Shown here piece after piece: positions 62,401 through 64,000 of a stretch of 64,000 bases of DNA. Made by a program: the position numbers and the translations under genes. The stretch comes from Ampullaceana balthica (lineage: Eukaryota > Mollusca > Gastropoda > Lymnaeidae). Location of the stretch: positions 1,129,818-1,193,817 of the forward strand of contig CALYLW010000040.1 of the NCBI GenBank assembly GCA_944989445.1, written 5' to 3'. Position 1 is the stretch's first letter; each line of letters starts with the position of its first letter. The notes under the pieces were generated by a model. It did not search any database and was not told the origin of the DNA. It saw only the letters and a list, made by a program, of their open reading frames with translations.

Positions 62401-62625
62401 TTGTGGTCAATGCTGTTTTACTCTAGCATTATATTTCTTCCCTGAAATATTTGTACCAGAGCTGAAATAAGTGTTTGGTCTACTTTGAGCATACAGCTGT
62501 CAACATTAACACAAAATTGCTGAGTTTTTGTTTGCAAGAAGTATAAGAATAACTTTAAAATTTTGTTCGATCTTTTTAGGTCACTTTAAAATCAGTGGAG
62601 ACTCAAATTCAGCCTGAAATATTAG
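35281..62625 (+). CDS. BOLL: boule/BOLL-like RNA-binding protein, nine exons, partial
   Basis: DAZ-family germline RNA-binding protein; family members regulate translation during meiosis. Exons: 35281-35400, 37104-37195, 47092-47149, 47588-47647, 52680-52698, 52923-53038, 53639-53713, 54363-54518 and probably 62580-62625, all phase-consistent (about 247 codons). The single RRM carries RNP2-like IFVGGI and RNP1-like KGYGFVTF. It is followed by KLNIGPAVRKQ and a DAZ-type segment PPGSVLFTNGVPYTYQNGMA, then a Gln/Tyr/Pro-rich tail. VIPSRIFVGG and RAGVSKGYGFVTFE point to BOULE rather than other RRM proteins. The start-codon exon upstream of 35281 and the C-terminus past 62625 were not found. Gene size is inflated by nested transposons in introns of 1.7, 9.9, 5.0 and 8.1 kb. 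Confidence 0.93.
35410..36285. other. BOLL intron 1 segment
   Basis: No gene. A family D-like fragment (CAGTCCTGGTCCTAATCC, then GGACCAGTTAACTGG) lies near 36028-36060. Confidence 0.5.
36288..37058 (-). mobile_element. hAT remnant with dimerisation-domain coding
   Basis: Ends TTGGGCTGTTA... and ...CCGCAGCACTA match the inverted ends of the BED element at 23643-24204 in reverse orientation. The minus strand at 36474-36546 reads LCERLFRSAGYIVNKTRSSL, the C-terminal dimerisation motif of hAT transposases. It is internally deleted and itself interrupted by the MITE at 36630-36800. Its right end lies only 45 bp before the next BOLL exon. Confidence 0.82.
36630..36800. mobile_element. 171-bp MITE with exact 8-bp duplication
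   Basis: Ends CAATGTTCCCT and AGGGAACATTG are perfect 11-bp inverted repeats. CATGGTAG flanks both sides (36622-36629, 36801-36808). Non-coding, hAT-type by duplication length, and younger than the hAT remnant it sits in. Confidence 0.92.
37104..37195 (+). CDS. BOLL: BOLL exon: RRM helix 1 to loop
   Basis: Acceptor GTTTTCAG. Reads TTDAELKQYFSAFGAVKDTK, then IITDRAGVSKG. Ends GG before GTGAGT, splitting the Gly of the RNP1 octamer. Confidence 0.95.
37225..38523 (+). mobile_element. CR1/Jockey-like LINE, copy 1, deleted
   Basis: Reverse transcriptase fragments: VTPLFKKGDKSDPGNYRPVS, CKLLEHIIYSRIVNHLDKYN, HGFRKNRS, a stop/frameshift, then [20 protein letters not shown]. About 0.55 kb carrying the catalytic Asp pair is deleted near 38170-38200 compared with copy 2. 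The C-terminus FFPSGIRAWNGLPEESRK ends at 38445. The 3'UTR ends in CTTCTGTATAGAAG...CGTCTGT and (GATAA)n. 5'-truncated and inactive. Confidence 0.9.
38870..40125. mobile_element. 1.26-kb hAT-type element with 8-bp duplication
   Basis: Ends TAGGGTTGTTAAT and ATTAACAACCCTA are perfect 13-bp inverted repeats. GTTTATTT is duplicated at 38862-38869 and 40126-40133. No transposase. It carries a complete family C MITE inside (39419-39896). Confidence 0.9.
39419..39896. mobile_element. Family C MITE, complete copy
   Basis: Inverted ends TTTAATGCCCCA and TGGGGCATTAAA; about 478 bp with interior CGGCCGCCATTGCCGGAAG. Related copies are at 31129-31455 (truncated) and 48824-49301. Confidence 0.88.
41275..41658. 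mobile_element. Family D repeat, copy 2
   Basis: Matches 34370-34662 (CTCAGCAACTAAGCAAATTA; ends in GGACTGGTTAACCATTAACAA). The left end near 41278 reads GGACTGGTTAACCATT, in the same orientation as the right end. Confidence 0.7.
41660..42590. other. BOLL intron 2 stretch, unassigned
   Basis: No gene; C-run near 41980. Nothing recognisable. Confidence 0.4.
42620..42900. other. GC-rich island in AT-rich intron
   Basis: About 280 bp is clearly richer in G+C than its surroundings and open in two + strand frames. The translations lack recognisable domains. It is adjacent to a pogo-like element end at 42930-43066. Confidence 0.6.
42930..43066 (-). mobile_element. Family E (pogo-like) element end
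   Basis: The minus strand starts CAGTCGAACCCACTTAACTC and continues through CGGTTAGCTTG and GGAACCGCCAAATTCTCT, matching the + strand end at 47965. The other end was not located. Confidence 0.65.
43383..45198 (-). mobile_element. CR1/Jockey-like LINE, copy 2, interrupted
   Basis: Minus-strand copy of the 37225-38523 LINE. It keeps the part lost there: [20 protein letters not shown], then KVWLFADDCIIYRTIKSEQD with the catalytic Asp pair, and the thumb region (MSFHPEKCKLLRV, LSWNPHV). Frame breaks and the element at 44458-45124 disrupt it. The 3' end (43383-43440) carries the same CAGATAAGATAAG tail. 5'-truncated near 45198. Confidence 0.9.
44458..45124. mobile_element. 667-bp pogo/Tigger-like MITE inserted in LINE
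   Basis: Ends CAGTAAAAGTCCGATAATTC and GATTATCGGAATGTTACTG are imperfect inverted repeats flanked by TA on each side (44456-44457, 45125-45126). Removing it with one TA restores LINE sequence that matches copy 1. TA targets and CAGT ends fit the Tc1/mariner-pogo superfamily. No transposase. Confidence 0.9.
45212..45363. mobile_element. 152-bp MITE with ~29-bp inverted ends
   Basis: CAAGGGAAGAAACGGCTATG at the left is mirrored by TTAGCCGTTTCTTCCCTTG at the right. A diverged relative lies at 53790-54015. Confidence 0.85.
45962..46247 (+). mobile_element. tRNA-derived SINE with LINE-like tail
   Basis: A box TGGTCGAGTGGC, B box GGTTCGAATAC, body GAATGGGTACCTAACACTAC. The 3' end (ATCTTCTGCATAGAAGGAGC, then GTCTGTATAGATAAGACAAG) matches the 3' end of the LINE at 37225-38523. 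Confidence 0.92.
46260..47090. other. BOLL intron 2 distal stretch
   Basis: AT-rich, with no gene or element boundary recognised before the next BOLL exon. Confidence 0.4.
47092..47149 (+). CDS. BOLL: BOLL exon: RNP1
   Basis: Acceptor TATACAG. Completes the Gly and reads YGFVTFESQDDADRIIKKE, RNP1 and RRM helix 2. Phase 0; donor GTAAAT. Confidence 0.95.
47588..47647 (+). CDS. BOLL: BOLL exon: end of RRM
   Basis: Acceptor ATAACAG. Reads SDNLIFKDRKLNIGPAVRKQ, the last RRM strand and the family-specific KLNIGPA(V/I)RKQ. Donor GTATGT. Confidence 0.95.
47965..48115 (+). mobile_element. Family E (pogo-like) element, left end
   Basis: TA followed by CAGTGGGGTCCACTTAACTT and GGAACCGCCAAATTCTCTTT, matching 42930-43066 in reverse. 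A poor inverted match near 49855-49905 (CTTAAGCGGGTCCCGCCC...GTACTGTG) may be its right end, which would make the whole about 1.9 kb with a family C MITE nested inside. Confidence 0.55.
48824..49301. mobile_element. Family C MITE, copy 3
   Basis: TTTAAAGCCCCATAAGG start, ACTTCCGCCTCAGTCCCGTA interior and a diverged end near TTTGTCAAATTAAA. It aligns along its length with 39419-39896 but is more decayed. Confidence 0.8.
49310..49985. other. Unassigned repeat-like stretch
   Basis: Contains direct and partial repeats of TTCCCGACT near 49538-49610. No gene. Confidence 0.4.
49988..50258 (+). mobile_element. tRNA-derived SINE with LINE-like tail
   Basis: A box TGGTTGAGTGGC, B box GGTTTGAATC, body CAAATGGGTACCTGACACTA. 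The tail AATAATCTTCTGTATAAAAG matches the LINE 3' end at 38475-38520. Confidence 0.9.
50420..51040 (-). pseudogene. Mutator-like transposase remnant
   Basis: The minus strand reads IIHIDVSFDGACQTGRYRST, then GLVLCPN, and further on AAVKMWAHSLERHGFRYRSV with ISDGDANSIKAIE. This resembles the Mutator-like transposase domain (DVS.DGTW...R.G, then S...HG.RY...DGD). Stops and frame changes interrupt it. No element ends were recognised. Confidence 0.75.
51335..52460 (+). pseudogene. hAT (GTF2IRD2/Charlie-like) transposase pseudogene
   Basis: Left end GGATGGGCAAACTAAGGCCC and right end AGTTTTCCCACCCCTCC are inverted relatives; CATAAGA flanks both (51328 area, 52454 area). 51582-51896 reads LPLHCVIQKESLCKSELNIK, then ARALNHRQFKTLLEDLETEY, a hAT block. 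After stops, AAKLVSLFGSTYISINKLF at about 51978-52035 is the C-terminal dimerisation region. Degenerate, inside BOLL intron 4. Confidence 0.8.
52680..52698 (+). CDS. BOLL: BOLL 19-bp micro-exon
   Basis: Acceptor CTTTAAG, donor GTAAGT. Encodes GLPRPY plus one base, corresponding to the G(I/L)PR segment after the RRM in BOULE. Needed for phase. Confidence 0.85.
52923..53038 (+). CDS. BOLL: BOLL exon: DAZ-type segment
   Basis: Acceptor TTCAATAG. Reads DASIPPGSVLFTNGVPYTYQ, then NGMAIFQTPDGNYPLAQPQ, comparable to the YPYTYHNGVAYFHTPE region of BOULE. Donor GTGAAT. Confidence 0.92.
53639..53713 (+). CDS. BOLL: BOLL exon with NAGNAG acceptor
   Basis: Begins after CCTAG; the next three bases are CAG, so either TAG or CAG can serve as the acceptor and one Gln is optional. 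Reads QSYATTAVMIPQNQVYMTPQ, then YPYQQ. Donor GTAGGT, phase 0. Confidence 0.88.
53790..54015. mobile_element. Decayed relative of the 45212 MITE
   Basis: Shares AAAATGTCACATTTTTGTTG at the left and CAGCCGTTTCTTCCTGTGG at the right with 45212-45363, but the outer left end is lost. Confidence 0.7.
54363..54518 (+). CDS. BOLL: BOLL exon: Gln/Pro-rich C-terminal part
   Basis: Acceptor GTCTTACAG. Reads LSLQSSLQPVPTNPGYIWAT, then ADVLYQTPQAYQGAELADAT. Low-complexity tail typical of the family. Donor GTAATA, phase 0. Confidence 0.9.
54525..57780. other. BOLL intron 8, proximal part
   Basis: AT-rich with short open frames. No exon with good splice sites and no element boundary recognised. Confidence 0.45.
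57785..58843. mobile_element. 1.06-kb pogo-like MITE with TA duplication
   Basis: Left end CAGTAGACCCCCGCTATAAC; right end TTCGTTATGGAGAGGGTCTACTG (only its last bases mirror the left). TA flanks at 57783-57784 and 58844-58845. No transposase was found. Confidence 0.88.
59033..59205 (+). mobile_element. Deleted tRNA-derived SINE
   Basis: Head GGGGGCAGCGGTGGTCAAGTG and body CAGCTCTGAATGGGTACCTG as in the other SINEs, but the B box region is missing and the LINE-like tail is absent. Confidence 0.75.
59210..62575. other. BOLL intron 8, distal part
   Basis: AT-rich; no gene or repeat boundary recognised. Confidence 0.4.
62580..62625 (+). CDS. BOLL: Candidate BOLL exon after an 8-kb intron
   Basis: Acceptor CTTTTTAG with a pyrimidine tract, donor GTTAGT. 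The phase 0 start fits the previous exon and gives VTLKSVETQIQPEIL plus one base. The sequence is too short and unconserved to be certain. Confidence 0.55.
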
Positions 62626-62629
62626 GTTA

Positions 62630-64000
62630 GTCAATGTAAAGACAAATACTCAAAATATCTTCCTTAAAATATTTTTTTTTATTAATCATTTTTTTAAAAC
62701 TAGTTTAAAAATTTAAAATGAAGTCTTTAAACGGTCGATATTTTCACATTAAAATATATGACAAACCAAAGTAGCCAAATCCATTCACAATTACTGACAT
62801 CAAAGAGTAGTGACATAAGATAATATTTTATTAGACCAATTGCAAAAATAAAATTGTAAACATTTTTTACTTTATTCTTTATCTGGATTGACTGTTCTCA
62901 TGTTCTTATTAAATGGCTTTAGAATATAAAATCTAACATACAGTTTACTGAAGATGAGATAATCTTTCCAAAAATATGAATATCCCAAGTGTAGATATGT
63001 GAAGGGTAGTTTTGATAAATCAATTCTGGATCTAAGTCTGAGTAGGGAAATTTTGATTTTATTTACAATAATAAATTTAATTTAAAAAAGTTTTAAAACA
63101 AATAATGCTTTTTAGATTTGCCTTTCAAGCATGGAAATTGTATGCTAAGCAGTACAATGATGCTGAAATAAAAATGGTTACAGATACTAGATTTTAATTT
63201 AAAAGTTGAAGACATCACACACATACACCCAAAAAAAATAGATTAAATCTAGCTTTACAAATTGCTTTGAAATTACTTGAATCATTGCTTGTATAAGAGT
63301 TTCACATCCTCCATTACCTTTATAGTAAGGTTATTTATATAATTTAGTTTTGTTAAAAGTAGTTTCCTTTCTACATATTTTTTTGAAATAATTTTATTAT
63401 ATTCAAAAATGTATCAGTTAACCTTTAAAAACATAACTCTGTTTATTTTAAGATAAATTTGTGACATTGTTTACCATTCTTGACAAGATTGTAGATCTCC
63501 ATTCATAAGACAAGATTGTAGAGCTCCATTCATAAATGATGCAGTTATATAAATTCTTCAAAATTACACTTATTTTCAACATCAATTACACTGTCAGGTT
63601 TCTCTCTGGTTTGAAAAGCTTTTTAAATGCCTTATGTATGAGTAAAAAAATACTCTGTATTAAAGATACACTGTTATAATTATATTTAAAATTGCATCAC
63701 AGATACAACTGAATCCAATTGTGAACCGCTTAATGTTTTTATTTGAAGGGAAGTCTTTTAAATTTTTTTTAATAATCTGAGTTTGAAAGTATATGTGCTG
63801 CACACTTTTGAAAAGCTTCAGAATAAATTGCATGCTAATAATGAAGTCATGCTCAGTAGATAGATGGTAGCATATTTTTCTAAAAGAATTATTATTAAAA
63901 ATGTTATACATTCCAGTTTCTTGAAAATTATTTTATCTTAAAGATACCAGTATTATAAATTTAGGTTTTTTTTTGGGGAAGTGGTAATTTTGCTGCTATT
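62630..64000. other. AT-rich end of window, presumed BOLL intron
   Basis: Nothing recognisable. A short duplication (GACAAGATTGTAGA..CTCCATTCATAA) lies at 63480-63536. The remaining BOLL exons are presumed to lie downstream. Confidence 0.45.

Overview
The window is eukaryotic, AT-rich nuclear DNA with spliced genes and a dense load of transposons and minisatellites. It looks like an invertebrate, most likely a lophotrochozoan and probably a gastropod mollusc. That placement is an inference from the style of the genes and of the non-LTR, SINE, hAT and pogo-like repeats; it was not tested by a search.

Two protein-coding genes can be read with confidence, both on the + strand and both incomplete here. 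The first (761-16007, 20 exons) is the C-terminal part of a HECW-type NEDD4-family E3 ubiquitin ligase: two WW domains, the linker between them, and a complete HECT domain ending in the catalytic Cys motif HTCFNRL and a stop codon. Its N-terminus, where a C2 domain is expected, lies upstream of the window. The second (35281-62625, nine exons seen) is a boule/BOLL homologue of the DAZ family: one RRM, then the DAZ-type region. Its first coding exon and its C-terminus were not found.

The HECW gene is unusual in carrying tandem repeats that start at or run across its own exon-intron junctions. These are a 79-bp array ending at an acceptor, a 105-bp array that repeats an acceptor plus exon sequence in frame, a 40-bp array and a 58-bp array that each repeat an exon end plus its donor, and a 19-bp array beside another acceptor. 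A 3.5-kb array of ~51-bp units fills its penultimate large intron.

From 16008 to 35280 there is no gene I can support. This stretch holds a probable 3'UTR, several minisatellites, a BED/hAT remnant, MITE families named A to D here for convenience, a SINE, a 1.6-kb palindrome made of two opposed foldback-like elements, and a frameshifted non-LTR retrotransposon (31455-33600). The boule introns are packed with nested elements: two copies of a CR1/Jockey-like LINE, SINEs that share that LINE's 3' tail, hAT, Mutator-like and pogo-like remnants. In many cases the target-site duplications and nesting order are readable directly.
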